Shown here: positions 11,902 to 23,415 of the stretch, in pieces
Layout of the letters: each line of letters begins with the position of its first letter
Position numbering within the stretch: position 1 is the stretch's first letter
DNA from: Byssothecium circinans
Taxonomy: Eukaryota > Ascomycota > Dothideomycetes > Pleosporales > Massarinaceae
Reading direction: 5' to 3'
NCBI GenBank assembly: GCA_010015675.1
Contig: ML976979.1
Location: 412,951 to 476,950, forward strand
Length of the DNA stretch: 64,000 nucleotides
Notes under the pieces: model-generated
What the model saw: the letters and a program-made list of their open reading frames with translations, nothing else
What the model was told of the DNA's origin: nothing
The model's database searches: none
Program-made: the position numbers and the translations under genes

Positions 11902-13515
11902 CTAAGTTTCCAGGTCTTCCTCGACAACAGACCAGTCGGACCTAGGCTCGGAATTCAGGTCTGTATCTGAATCCAGAGAACAGTCCGAGCCGGCCTCGGA
12001 GCCCGGGTCAATATCCGACCCCGAATCCACGTTCATTGCCACCAACACCTGTTCAATGTCTTCCTGGAGTGTCGTCGTAAGCGATAACTTCAACGGAGAT
12101 GGCTTGGGTTTGTTTGAGGACGAAGTGGGCGAGACCTTGGCCGGAGAACAAAGTTGATCGCTTTTATCGGACGATGGAAGTGGAACGGCCGAGGAGGAAT
12201 CCCGAGAAGCAGGGTGGTCGCCCGTGGATCGAAGGATGCTGTATAACTCTTTGATTGCGTCGACGACGTTGCCAATATTTTCCTCTGGCATCGGAGTGAG
12301 GAAGAAGAGCACCATGCCGATACCAACAATGATGAAGGTATCAATGTACCACAATGTGAGCCACCGCATAATTCCGTTACCATCTGGTAGAGATGTAGCA
12401 AAGAATCCGCCCAATCGTACCACACAGAGTATGGTTTGGACGACCAAGAGGCGAACATTACGAACCCGAGGGATACAACGAGAACAATGTACGGTTGCTA
12501 CCTGGTTGGCACATTGGTACAGGAGATCCATAAGGGGATGTTCAGAAGAACACGGTGGGTTGGAGAAATCCTCAACGATGACGAAGATGGAGACCACCGC
12601 CTGGGCTATAAGAAGACGTGTGAAAACCTTCGTGACCATGCATAACGACTTGCAGGTGCCGAAGAGGAAGGTTTCAATGCGTAAAACACGCTTCCAGGCC
12701 GCTTCAACTTTCTGTTTTGAAGTTGTTCGGTCGGCAGACGAGCTGCTGGGAGCGTTGTACGACAGACGGCAAACCGGTCCGGAGCAGTCAAGACTGAAGC
12801 TAGGCGGCATGTGGAGCAATTCATGGGCAATGCCTTGGGCCTCTTTCTGTGAAGCAAGCACATCCTCCGCTGGACCAAGAGTCTTGACGTCGTCCTTTCG
12901 TATGACAACGTCTGCAAACCAGCTCACGATATTGACACCAGCATCCTTAACCCAACGAGCGACATCTCCCATCTTCGTGACCGTCAAGCGTAATAGTATC
13001 TTCAGGTGCGGGCTATGGACCAACGGCGAAAACATGATTTTCCCGCAGTTGTCCTCCGCCCAATCAATCGTGCTGTTCAATACGTCCGGATACTCTTGGT
13101 ATGGTACGACGTCCAAATAATGAGCATCAGCCAAGGTGATCGCTCGAGCCAGGCACTCCTTGTGCGTCTCAAAGGAGCGGCGGTGAAGAGATTGGGAAAG
13201 AAGGGACCGAAGACGGCCGTGTACGAACTGGTCCTGCATGTGGCTGTCTTTCAGGGCGTAGTATCGCGCCGCCGCTGCGTCGAGATCAGCTTCGAAGATG
13301 CCAATGACGCCATGGAGACCTAGTTGTAGGTTGATGAGACCGATGAGCAGCCATGTCAGGCAAGCAAGGATAACGAAAAGGGGTCTCCGGGTGCGTGAGG
13401 CCTTGTTATTGCCCAGATTCTTCAGAAAGCGCCCGGGTGGGAGCCCGCGGCAAGGTTCGACTCCATCAATTGATTCGTCGTCACAGCAGTCCATTGTTGA
13501 CGTTGTCAATGCCAT
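11902..13515 (-). CDS. Unrecognised multi-pass membrane protein with acidic Ser/Asp tail, 537 aa
   Basis: I do not recognise the family. The start chosen is the ATG at 13515 (MALTTSTMDCC). The frame stays open upstream to about 14034, but that extension has the composition of untranslated sequence. A hydrophobic segment lies at residues about 45-67 (after RTRR). A soluble or lumenal domain of roughly 270 residues contains several Cys. Three further hydrophobic segments follow: around LLIAQAVVSIFVIV, around VRLLVVQTILCVV, and around WYIDTFIIVGIGMVLFFL. The C-terminal 120 residues are disordered, ending in an Asp/Ser/Glu-rich tail with repeated S-D and D-S-x-S-D words, consistent with casein kinase 2 sites. 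Organisation is one N-terminal anchor plus a three-helix C-terminal bundle. No intron is needed. Confidence 0.75.
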   Translation of the reverse strand: MALTTSTMDCCDDESIDGVEPCRGLPPGRFLKNLGNNKASRTRRPLFVILACLTWLLIGLINLQLGLHGVIGIFEADLDAAAARYYALKDSHMQDQFVHGRLRSLLSQSLHRRSFETHKECLARAITLADAHYLDVVPYQEYPDVLNSTIDWAEDNCGKIMFSPLVHSPHLKILLRLTVTKMGDVARWVKDAGVNIVSWFADVVIRKDDVKTLGPAEDVLASQKEAQGIAHELLHMPPSFSLDCSGPVCRLSYNAPSSSSADRTTSKQKVEAAWKRVLRIETFLFGTCKSLCMVTKVFTRLLIAQAVVSIFVIVEDFSNPPCSSEHPLMDLLYQCANQVATVHCSRCIPRVRNVRLLVVQTILCVVRLGGFFATSLPDGNGIMRWLTLWYIDTFIIVGIGMVLFFLTPMPEENIGNVVDAIKELYSILRSTGDHPASRDSSSAVPLPSSDKSDQLCSPAKVSPTSSSNKPKPSPLKLSLTTTLQEDIEQVLVAMNVDSGSDIDPGSEAGSDCSLDSDTDLNSEPRSDWSVVEEDLET

Positions 13516-14379
13516 TGTCGTGGTGGAATGATGACCGAGGACTGGGTTGAGGTGTGCAGATTGGAGTTGAAAGTTGCTGCGAGCGAGCGAGCGGTAGGTA
13601 AGGTAGAGAAGGTGGTCACCCAGGTTGATATTGGAAAGAGCAGGCGCGCTCATGGGCCTAGCACGATTACGTGCGCCTGGGTGGACGAAATGCAAACGAT
13701 GAATTGCCATGTGACCGATATGCAATATTGGAGAGCTAGCTAATTGAGCAGAGCCGAGTGAAAACGATTGACAAACGCGGTCTCGCCTGGCCACGGTTTG
13801 TTGTGCGAGACCAAGACGCGCCCATATGGTGCAAATAAGGCAGGAGGTGGCGAAAATAAACCGAACAGAGAATGGCCGGAAGATACGAGAGACGGAAAGA
13901 GACACCTGATTTATATGATGCTGATATAATCCTCCTCTTCTACTGCTTTTCATAGCTATGGATATTTTGGGTTGGATAATCTCATAGCAGACAAAGTGAA
14001 TAGTAATAGTTACTAGGATGAGTCCAGAACACACCTAGAAATGCTTGATAGCGCAAGCCTTCTGCGCGGCGCTGGAGCTGACGGCTCGGACGTGGTCTAG
14101 ATACCATTGCCCGTCTCTCTATGACCCCATGTGTGAAGTAGAGCAAGGCCATCCATCTTCTCCATTTTGTCAACGGACATTTCGAAAGTTATCTCACGTA
14201 ATCGAATGGCCACAGCTGCTCGTCTAGAGCAGTTCCATGTAAGGCAAACAATATTAAGCTGGTCAGCCACATGCACATTCATCGTCACTTCGCTGCACGA
14301 CATTTCTGAATTCCTGTCGCTGATGAAAGAGGATTAGCTAGGGTGAGAAGCATAACGTTCATCAAACTTGAATGTTTGC
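13516..14379. other. Upstream region of the membrane-protein gene, no gene seen
   Basis: Contains the promoter of the minus-strand gene and, at its far end, the 3' flank of NTH1. Short antisense open frames are present without supporting features. Confidence 0.55.
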
Positions 14380-15703
14380 CTATGCCCTCTTTCGTGGCGT
14401 CCGCCTGCGAGGCTCCTTCCCGATATCTTCTATGTCAGGTACCTTCACGTCCTCTTCTTTGGCGACAACCGTCTTATCCCAAGCCAGATTGTCACCATCA
14501 AACCCCTCCACCTTTTTCGTAACCTTTTCCTCTTTAATGGTTGTTTTCTTCCCCACGATTGCGGATGGGCAGAGTCCCCGGTCAGCGAGCTTGCAGTCAC
14601 CACACCTTCTCCCAACAGGCAAGCATATCGTCTGTCCGTGGCCGACCAATAGGTTGTTGATGTCATGCCACTTTTCCTTCGGTAACCAGGACTCCAGGGC
14701 TGCTCTCGTTTCTTCAGGTTTGGTTGTCTTGTGCCAGCCCCAGAGGTTAGTGATGCGATGGACGTGAACGTCTACCCCAATTCCTTCGTCACGTCCCCAT
14801 GCAGCGCTCATGCAGAGGTATGCCATCTTAGGCCCAACACCAGGCAGCGAAGTCAATCCTTCTATCGTGTCCGGGATGTCTGAGTTCCATTTGTCACGTA
14901 GGATCTCTGCAGCCTGTTTGATGTATTTAGTCTTCAAGTTGTGAAAGCCGACTTTGTTGATGAAAGCATTCAGCGCCGGTGGCTCTAAGGCGAGGACTGA
15001 TTCCAGATTGAAGCCCTAATTATGTTAGTATCTTCACATGACCATGGAATCCATCGCATACTCCAGGCATATTGACTTGCATCCCTTTCATAGCAACACT
15101 GGTTACCGTGTCCTTCGTCTGGCTTGACAGCATCAATGCGATCAATGTCTGGAATCTTTGGTCGCGTGGGGTCCCACTGAGATCTGCGAGGCTTTCACAT
15201 CCCATTGTGTCCACTGGCGCAACATTTTCATTGCGCATCTCCCGCGTGAGGGCATATATCTCCTCCCAATTTGGCGGCGGCTCAATCTTGACGCTACCAT
15301 CTTGTCCCTTGATCTTCTTCGCCGGAGCTCGACGCGCCTTCCTGACCTTGGTCCCCTTCTTTGGCAACGCAATGGTCGCGATAGTAATTTCTCTAGCTTC
15401 CCGCTTAACAGCTGTAGGCTGAATCACCGACAAGGCTTGTCCCCTTTTGCGCTTCTTGCTTGCCGTCATCCACTCTTCGCCTTCAGAGCCTGAGTCCGGC
15501 ACGGAGCTCAATTCCGAGTCCGACGGCGCGCTTCCATCGTGGACAGCTGATACTGACTCGCGTTGGCCGTCTCTTGTGCCATGCGTGTTTAGACTAGAGT
15601 CTCGAAGCGTCGTATTCGCGGCAGAGTGTGATTGACGTAATGGACGGGTGCGTGTCGCTGACAGGAGCTTTGAGGTGTCGCGGGATATGCGTGAGGTTCG
15701 CAT
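14380..15703 (-). CDS. NTH1: Endonuclease III homolog (DNA glycosylase/AP lyase), 425 aa, two exons
   Basis: This is a bifunctional base-excision repair enzyme that removes oxidised pyrimidines and cleaves the abasic site. Exons are 15703-15062 and 15015-14380, with a phase-0 intron of 46 nt (gtatgc...ttag). The start is the ATG at 15703; the frame extends 17 codons further but only to a GTG. Residues 1-130 are basic and Ser-rich, consistent with mitochondrial and nuclear targeting ([19 protein letters not shown]). The helix-hairpin-helix LPGVGPKMA (271-279) carries the catalytic Lys at 277, and the catalytic Asp is 296 in VDVHVHRI. Four Cys at 345, 352, 355 and 363 match the iron-sulphur loop, with seven residues in the last gap rather than the five of E. 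coli Nth. The Lys/Arg-rich tail is another nuclear signal candidate. Confidence 0.96.
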
Positions 15704-16320
15704 CTTCGGGCGAAAAGTGTGCGTATCGTATACGAGGGTGGGCGGAGGATGCACGTCGAAGAAAGAAGGAAGGGAAGTTCTATGTTCAGACAGTTGGGGT
15801 TTGATGTCGTTTGTGACTCGTGGGTCCCTGATTGATCGGCAGCTTTCGCGCTAGTGAAAGCGCGAGAAAGAGAGTTCAATGACAACGCGATTTCACATAG
15901 CGACGGCGAGAATACGTGTCTGTCTGTATACTGTTGCTAAACGATTGTAGGCATTTAAAATCAGATTGGGATTCTATATAAATCCTGCGGGTTTTAAGGT
16001 TCTACGTCCATTCTGAAGGTTCGGCCAATCATCAGGCAGGAAGTCCGAACGGCATAACGCATAACGCCCATCATAAGACCACCATCTCGCGAAGCAACCG
16101 CAGGAACGGTCTCATCACGACCGAACTCATAGCGAACCCTGCGATGATCCTGTTCACGGTCCCTCGGCTTCAGAAATGCTAGGATAGCGGCCTCGGGGTG
16201 ACGACGACGCTCGCAGAGGGACAACCACCGTTCGCTCTGTCCCCGCCGCCCCACGCGCAGACCTCAATTGTCACCACCGAACACCTTCAGTCTCCTCAAC
16301 TTCACACAATAACAATCGCA
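15704..16320. promoter_or_regulatory. Bidirectional promoter between NTH1 and the Hcs1-type helicase gene
   Basis: 617 bp separate the two divergent start codons, so both genes probably share control elements. A TA-rich stretch near 15950-15980 (catttaaaa, tatataaat) could supply core promoter elements. Both products act on DNA damage or replication intermediates, which makes co-regulation plausible; this is an inference. Confidence 0.5.
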
Positions 16321-19047
16321 ATGCCGAAACCGACTAACATTGCTTCGTTTGCGGCGACTCAATTGTCGTTGCTCGACGCGGAGCTGCAGGCTGAACTCGC
16401 GGAAACAAACGCGCTTCTCTCGTCACACACTCCGACCGCGCTGTCGCGTGCTGGGCTGGCCATCCTGAACCTTAATGTTTATTCTATACGCACAGGCCTT
16501 GGCGGCAAGACAGTCGTAGAGCTCGGGCTAGACCCGGCTGTGACAGCAAAAGGTGACAAGGCCGATATACCAGAGCATGGTATCAGAGTAGGCGATATCG
16601 TTGCGGTGCAGGACCAGCCGGCCGGTAGTGCAAAGAAGACGGAGAAGCGGGAGCTTGCGAAGAAGGGCGTCGAGGGCGTAGTGCTAAGGGTTCGACGGGA
16701 GAATATCGAAATCATATTGGATAAGGAGGATGCAGAAATTCCTAGTGGCGGCAAGCTATGGCTGTCCGTCAATATATGTCCTTACAATAAGTTCACAGAA
16801 GGCTAATGAACATGACAGTGTCAAGTTAGCGAACGACATCACCTACAAGAGAATGAACCAAACAATGACCAGGCTTCAGAAATTTCAAGACCGAGAATAC
16901 ACACCCTTCATGCGCGTACTGTTCGGACAAGGGTCTCCATCACCTCTCCCTTCAGACCTCAACGACCCATCAAACCCTCTCCACAAGCTTGAGTGGAATG
17001 ATCCATCGTTGAATGACAGCCAGAAAGAAGCCATCCGCTTCGCTCTAGCATCTCGCGAGATCGCTTTGATCCATGGCCCACCAGGCACGGGCAAGACTCA
17101 CACTCTTATCGAACTAATCCTTCAGCTACTGAAGCAAAAGCTTCGCTTATTAGTCTGCGGTCCTTCAAATATATCAGTGGACAACATCGTCGAACGTTTG
17201 GCTTCGCACAAAGTCCCTATGATTCGATTAGGACACCCTGCTCGTCTTTTACCTTCTGTATTAAATCACTCTCTCGATGTACTCACCAAGACATCGGATG
17301 CTGCCGCACTTGTCCAAGACGTCCGCAAAGAAATGGACGACAAGCAGTCTTCGATTCGCAAGACTCGTAATGCTCGAGAGCGAAGACAAATTTACACAGA
17401 TCTCAAAGAGCTGCGGAAAGAGTACCGGGAGCGCGAGAAGGGTTGTGTAGAAAGCTTGGTTACAGGGAGCAAGGTCGTTCTTGCGACGCTGCATGGAGCC
17501 GGTGGCTTTCACACCAAAGGGCAGGAGTTCGACGTTGTTATTGTAGATGAAGCTAGTCAGGCTCTTGAAGCGCAATGCTGGGTGCCTTTATTATGGGTGA
17601 AAGCATCTAAGCTAGTACTTGCGGGCGATCACCTACAGTTGCCACCAACCATCAAATCGCTCAACTCCAAAGAGGCAAAGTCCGCGAAAAAGGAGAGCAA
17701 GAAGGACAACAAGAAGACCAAGGACAAAATTGAGATTGGTGCAAAAGAGAAGGCCGAGTCTTCAGTGAAGCCGTCGGTAGTCAACACGACGCTCGAAACA
17801 ACGCTCTTTGACCGACTCCTAGCGCTGCACGGTCCGTCTATTAAACGCATGCTAACAACGCAATACCGTATGCATGAGACCATTATGCGGTTTCCCTCTG
17901 ACGAGTTATACGAATCGAAACTTGTCGCTGCGGACTTTGTCAAGGGTAGATTACTTAAGGATCTGCCTTACGAAGTGAAGGATACCGATGATACACGCGA
18001 ACCTCTAGTCTATTTCGATACCCAAGGAGGGGACTTTTTCGAGAAGACAGAAGACGAAGAAATCAAGAAAGGCGGCAAAGGCATGAGTCTGGGCGACAGC
18101 AAATCCAACGAAGCGGAAGCCGCATTGGTCAAGATGCACGTCAGTAATCTCGTAGGTGCTGGCGTCAAAGCAGAGGATATTGCGGTAGTTACGCCGTATA
18201 ATGCTCAGGTAGGTCGATCTTCAATGCACGACGCTTGCGCATGAAGGCATGCAAATTTTTCGGCCCGCGCTTTCCCTGTGCTGTCGACATGATAACCATG
18301 GCTGACATGCAATAGCTTGCGATACTTTCTGGAATGCTCAAAGAAGCTTTTCCGGGCATTGAGTTGGGCTCGGTCGACGGGTTTCAGGGCCGTGAGAAGG
18401 AAGCCGTGATTGTGAGCTTGGTGAGGAGTAATGCCGAGCATGAAGTCGGATTTTTGGCGGAGAAGAGGCGATTGAACGGTACGCTGTCACAGCTCACCTG
18501 CATGAAGCCATCATGCTTCATCTTCACGTGAACATCAACTAACTCGGTTGTGGGTAGTCGCCATGACGCGCCCAAAACGGCATCTATGTGTTATAGGCGA
18601 TGCAGAAACAGTTGGCAGGTACGTTCTTCCTTGTTACCATACACTCCCGCCGTGTAACAAACCCATGTTTCCATGTCGCCGGCCCATCCGCGTCGTTGTT
18701 CCAAAAAAGCATGACAGGGTCCCGATGAGATGGGAATCGTTTTCCTTTCGGTCTGTGAGACGAGACGCGAGGGCACACGCGTGGCGCATGCTGTCACCTT
18801 CATCGTCCTAGCCCCAACCCCAAAAGCCTTGCACCCTACATCCATGCTTCCCGTGTTACACGATGTGTTGCGCAACACACGCGGTCAGGCTGGGTTCGGC
18901 GAGAAAGAATAAGCCAAACTAACCCAATCTGTGTATCGTAGGGGCAGCAAGTTCTTGAAAGCGTGGATGGCGTTTTTGGAAGAGAAGGCGGATTTGAGGT
19001 ATCCAGATATTGCGGAGGTGTATGCATACAATGCTGAGCACTCTTGA
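16321..19047 (+). CDS. HCS1: UPF1-like superfamily 1 DNA/RNA helicase (Hcs1/IGHMBP2 type), 720 aa, five exons
   Basis: Exons are 16321-16763, 16819-18208, 18316-18478, 18558-18618 and 18942-19047; all joins keep frame and restore family sequence ([49 protein letters not shown]). Walker A GPPGTGKT is at residues 234-241, Walker B VIVDEAS ends near 394, and motif III is [13 protein letters not shown]. Motif V is [15 protein letters not shown] and motif VI is [10 protein letters not shown]. The N-terminal 145 residues match the stalk/1B region of Hcs1-like helicases, and a Lys-rich insertion follows motif III. The family name is DNA polymerase alpha-associated DNA helicase A; the protein lacks the R3H and zinc-finger tail of animal IGHMBP2, as usual in fungi. 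The fourth intron (323 nt) is much longer than others here. Confidence 0.95.
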
Positions 19048-21111
19048 TTCGATGAAGTTTGCCAGAGTTTGCTAGAGATACAGTGCTTGGCTGCGCGAGA
19101 TTACGGCTCAAGAAGGTGAGAAAATTATCGGATACGGATGCGTGTTCTTCCGCCCACCGCCTGTGTGCTTGCTGCGGAAATCATGAGAAGAAGGCCAAAG
19201 CAATGATCGAAAGAGGACACCGATGCATGATTCGATGCAGTGATGCGGCGTGATTACTACCACCCCCCAGCGGTACTACCATAAGCTACCCGGCTGCGAA
19301 TATTTCATACGGTCCAAGCAAACGCTTGCAAAAAGTGAACGGCGCTGCGGTGTTACGATACGGTACGGCACTCTGGTGGTTTTGTTCGCTTTGGCCCCAC
19401 CGCTCAACGTCTGCTATACTAGCTGCGTGGAACAGCTCAGAGAAGGACCGGCAACGAGCGACTAATAAATGGGGTGGCAGGAGCATACGTGTGGTGGCGT
19501 GAACCGGATGGGTTGTTCAGATGCTTTCACGTTCATATTTACGAAATAACAGTGCGCTCGTGTATCGTGAGGGGGTTGCGCTATCGATATGATACGCCTC
19601 TAGACCTCGGCGAAAGTGGAGAAAGAACTGCCACCTCACCTCAGCAACCATACGGTAAGAGATGTTCGATGGAAGGCAAGCTAGCCACGTTGTGTTTGAT
19701 TCCACGGGTCGACCGACATGCCGAAGGTTGGGTTGGGGCGAGACGGTCCAACAACACCACCTCATCGCTTCTCTCCTCTTGAGCTCGAAAGGTGTCCGAC
19801 GCCGCTGCAGAGCTAAACATGAGGATTGCAACACGCGCCATGACCATCCCTGGCCTGCAGTCCGCGCCTGCATTCCCACCAATCCGAACCACCAAGGCGC
19901 TTGCAGGCGCGCGTTCTCAAACCTCTGCCCCAGCGACTGCTGCATGCACGCCGTGACCGGGGTCGAACAGTGAATGGAGCTCCGAGGCGAGAGGTGAAAA
20001 CCACAGATCGCTGCTTTTCACAAGCTAGAAACGACATCTGCGAGGCGTCGACTGGTGGCATGGTGGCGGCGCCTCGGAGCGCGACAGGCCTCATGCCACG
20101 TTCGATTCGTCCCGCGCCTGACGACAGTGACGAGAATCATGAGATGTTTCCTCCACGCTAGTTGACTCCATGTCATGTCCGCCAACTATCATGACTCTGA
20201 AACACGAGCACCTCGCTTACATACCCGCTCGCACCGGCCATAGGCCGGGCACGCGCATCTTATGATCTTACCAGTACCAAAGCGGTGCAGGCCGCCATCC
20301 CCGTCAAGGCCTTATCGTCCCTATTTCACATATGCATGCATGCAGAGATCCCCCTCTAGCCTACCACCTACCTTACTCGAGCACCAGCAAGCTGAGCTCC
20401 AGCAGTTGCCTGCATCCTGTGCTGTGGCTCTGGCCCCGCGACCCTTCACCTTAAACTTTGGTCTTAGCCTTGCCGTAACCGCCCTGTTTTCTCTTCTACC
20501 CCCTCCATCCCAATAATCATCTCCGCTGTGCGCCATTCATAGAGGTGTCGTCAACCTCGTTTTCTTCTTGGCAGTCTCGCTGCGGTCTTGTCCCGACTCG
20601 TGCCCTAACCTCACCCTCGGCCTCCAACCCTGGTCTGTACATGACGCTTGCGTTTGATACTTAGTCTCGTTCTATCTCCCTCCCGCCTTCTTCGCCATCT
20701 TTCTTCTTGGGCCAGCCTCAACGAACTGTCGTCGCTCTTTCTCGAATATCTTTTGTTCTTCGTTTCTCCCCACCCTTAGTTTCATTTAATAATATTACGC
20801 CATCTGCCACGGTCTGACGGGGCAGATTGTCTTCTCGACTGCTATTTTGTGCTAGGAAAGCTTCTGGGGCACGCGTCCAATGTATAGGTACCTCGGTGTA
20901 GCTTGTCTAGGATGATGGGAAAGAGAGAAAGCTTCTTGAACCGCACAAAATCGCTCGCTCACTAGTATTCGGTTCACCTAGGCAGAGGCTGCTGCATGAG
21001 ACCTTCCGCAATCTCTCACACCAGCGATTCTAGCCCGTGTCCCCGTCTCCACTCTTGCGACTGCTCTCGTCTTGCGTCCAAGGTCCGCTCTTTTCCTAGG
21101 AACTCGAATTC
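19048..21111. other. Long intergenic region, mostly CT-rich promoter and leader
   Basis: No gene is supportable. From about 20240 to 21100 the + strand is rich in CT tracts and short upstream ATGs, as expected for a long 5' leader of the gene at 21112. Antisense open frames near 19500-20100 overlap each other on both strands and have no recognisable content. Confidence 0.55.
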
Positions 21112-23415
21112 ATGCTCACCCAGGACGATTTTCTCGCGCCAAATATGAGCGGAGAAGGCCGCCCCTTGCACCGGTCTTCCTGGAAAGCGGAGGCGATCCG
21201 CAGGGGAGATATTAAAATCAGTCGCCCTATTCCCATTCCTGAGGACATGCCCATTAATAAGGAGGAGGAGAGGGATTTTGGGGAGGGCCAAATGGTTGAA
21301 GTTCCCCCGTCGTCAATACCACCACTTCCTGCCTCCGTTGATGCCCTAAAGGAACCTCCAAGCCTGGACCACGCTCAGCATGACTTGGCCCTGTCCAATG
21401 TACCGCCCAATATTGTAAAAGATGATAGCACCTCACCTCCAAATCAAAACATCGAGACTACAGAGGACCGCCCTCAGACCGGAGAAGCAAATCGTCCGCC
21501 TCAGCAGAATCATTTGACGGCCGGCGCGAGAGATATGGATAGCACCCATCGAAGGAGCGCTACTGAACCAGTCTCGTACAGCACTCCGAGTCCTTACCCA
21601 TCGGTGATTGAAAGTTCCACTAAGACGACGCCGAAGAAGCGAAAGAGCGGATTACGCAATGCTTTTAGAAAAATGTTCGGGCGGAGGAGTCGAGGTGAAT
21701 CGATAGAGGAAGAAAGGGAGAGGGAGACGCAGTCTCGCGGACACAGTCATCATGTCAGCGTAAGTATATTCGGAGGTCGATTTAATGGAAGGAAGCTCAC
21801 CGTTGTATAGGATCCGGGTATGTTACGAACTTCATCAGAAAGGAAGCCAGCTCGTCGCGGCCCGCGCATCTCGGATCTACCCGTCCAAGAACCTACACCG
21901 ATCAACCCGCTAGCCCAACATCTCCCTTTCCCCATGAATGTCAATGCTCCACAAGAAGCAAGCCCACCGCACGAATACCTGACCTTCGAAGCTCCGCCTC
22001 CGGATCTCGGCCGTCGACGCGCAACCCTCCCTGGAATCTTTGCAGAGGCGGAGACACAAAGTTTAGACGGACGCGTAAAACGCCTAGAAACATGGGAAGA
22101 ACGGCACGAGGACGGTTCGATACCTTCACCGCAAATCGGAATCGCACTCTCCAGCCCCCCAACGCAGTCAATAAACTCCATACAATCGAAACGGCGCTCG
22201 CGAAGTGCAGGTGCGCTGCGTGAATTGGCCAAAGCTCGACCGTCCGCCGAGCGAAGGCGCAGCGCAGAAATACGATTTTGGAGAAGCAGCTACGCATCGG
22301 CTAGCATGTACAGCAATACTTCACCGCGACCGCGCACAGCACAAACTGTCGATACAGTCACGTCCATCAAAGATGACACCGAACCGCAACCTTCCGAATC
22401 CATCACCAAATACGCAACGACCGCTCCTGCACTTGACCAAACGGTTCCTCAGCATGATCAAGACCTCAGCCAAATCCAACTCCCTGTCGAAGCTTTCAAC
22501 TTCGGCAACCTGAAATCCGGATTCTCAGAGGACGAGGACTCTGAACATCCCACGGTGTCGCCATCACCTGTGCAATCACCTCCCTTACAGCGGGTGGAAG
22601 AAGGGTCCAGGAGATTGTCAATTGAAGACCGCGTCAAGAATCTAGAAGAAGAAATGCGCACGCTGGGATCCTCCGTCCATCGCCTCTCAGGCCGCAATAA
22701 CCGGCAAACCATCATCCTCGAAAACGTTCCCAAGGGACGCCGATCGTCAAGAAACAGGAGTTCAAGCGGCGCAAGCGAGAGGCAGGAAAGCCACCATTCA
22801 TCGAGTAGAAGTCGACCGAGTAGTCGGAATCTTTCATTGCGACCGAATAGCGAGATGGAAGTGCTACAGGCGCCTGCTTCCCCAACGCTAGCACCATTAT
22901 CTGCTGTGAACGAGGACGCATCCAAGCCGAAGAGTCGCGGAAGTTCGAATGAACGCACGCCACCAACAGCAGCCCAATACACCACCCTCCTCGCCCACCT
23001 AACCACACTCCAAGCCCACCTATCCCACGAACGCCACTCCCGCAAAGCGCTCGAATCCCAAGTCCTCTCCCTGCAATGCGAAATCGCCAACCTGCACACC
23101 CTCGTACAGCGCATCCTCCAGCACACCAGCACCATGTCTTCCCGGGCAGAAAACTACCCCACCCCGAGCCCCGATGCATTTACCACGGGCAGCCAGGGGA
23201 CGATAGGGAACGAGGAGAAGATGCCCACGCCGAGAGCGAGTAAGGGCGAAGCTGTTGGGAAAGGACACGGAGAGGATAGCGGGATTGCGGGCATGAGTGG
23301 GTATGGAAGTGATGCGAGTAGTAGGGAGGATTTTGGGAGTCCGGAGGCTTGGGCTACGCCCAAGGAGGAGGCGAGTTTTCTGTTTCAGGGGAGGGGAGAG
23401 GCGGGGTTGTTTTAG
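21112..23415 (+). CDS. Disordered Ser/Arg-rich protein with coiled-coil segments, 750 aa, two exons
   Basis: Exons are 21112-21759 and 21811-23415, joined by a 51-nt phase-0 intron (gtaagt...tatag). The ATG at 21145 (MSGEGRPLHRSSWK) is an alternative start and perhaps the better one, since a conserved-looking N-terminal block RPLHRSSWKAEAIRRGDI begins just after it. A basic cluster (KKRKSGLRNAFRKMFGRR) lies before the intron. Two similar heptad units recur: SLDGRVKRLETWEE, and IEDRVKNLEEEMRTLGSSV. Near residues 620-690 a Leu-rich coiled coil (LLAHLTTLQAHLSHERHSRK) may mediate oligomerisation. The C-terminal 100 residues are low complexity. Function is unknown. Confidence 0.85.

Noticed and set aside
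12224..13120. 298-codon forward frame antisense to the membrane-protein gene
   Set aside because: It is a shadow of the minus-strand gene, which has hydrophobic segments and a structured acidic tail; the forward frame has no domain or start context.
11902..14034. 710-residue version of the membrane protein
   Set aside because: The extension beyond 13515 reaches a GTG, not an ATG, at 14034, and its composition is unlike the rest; the ATG at 13515 precedes a plausible cytosolic tail and the first membrane segment.
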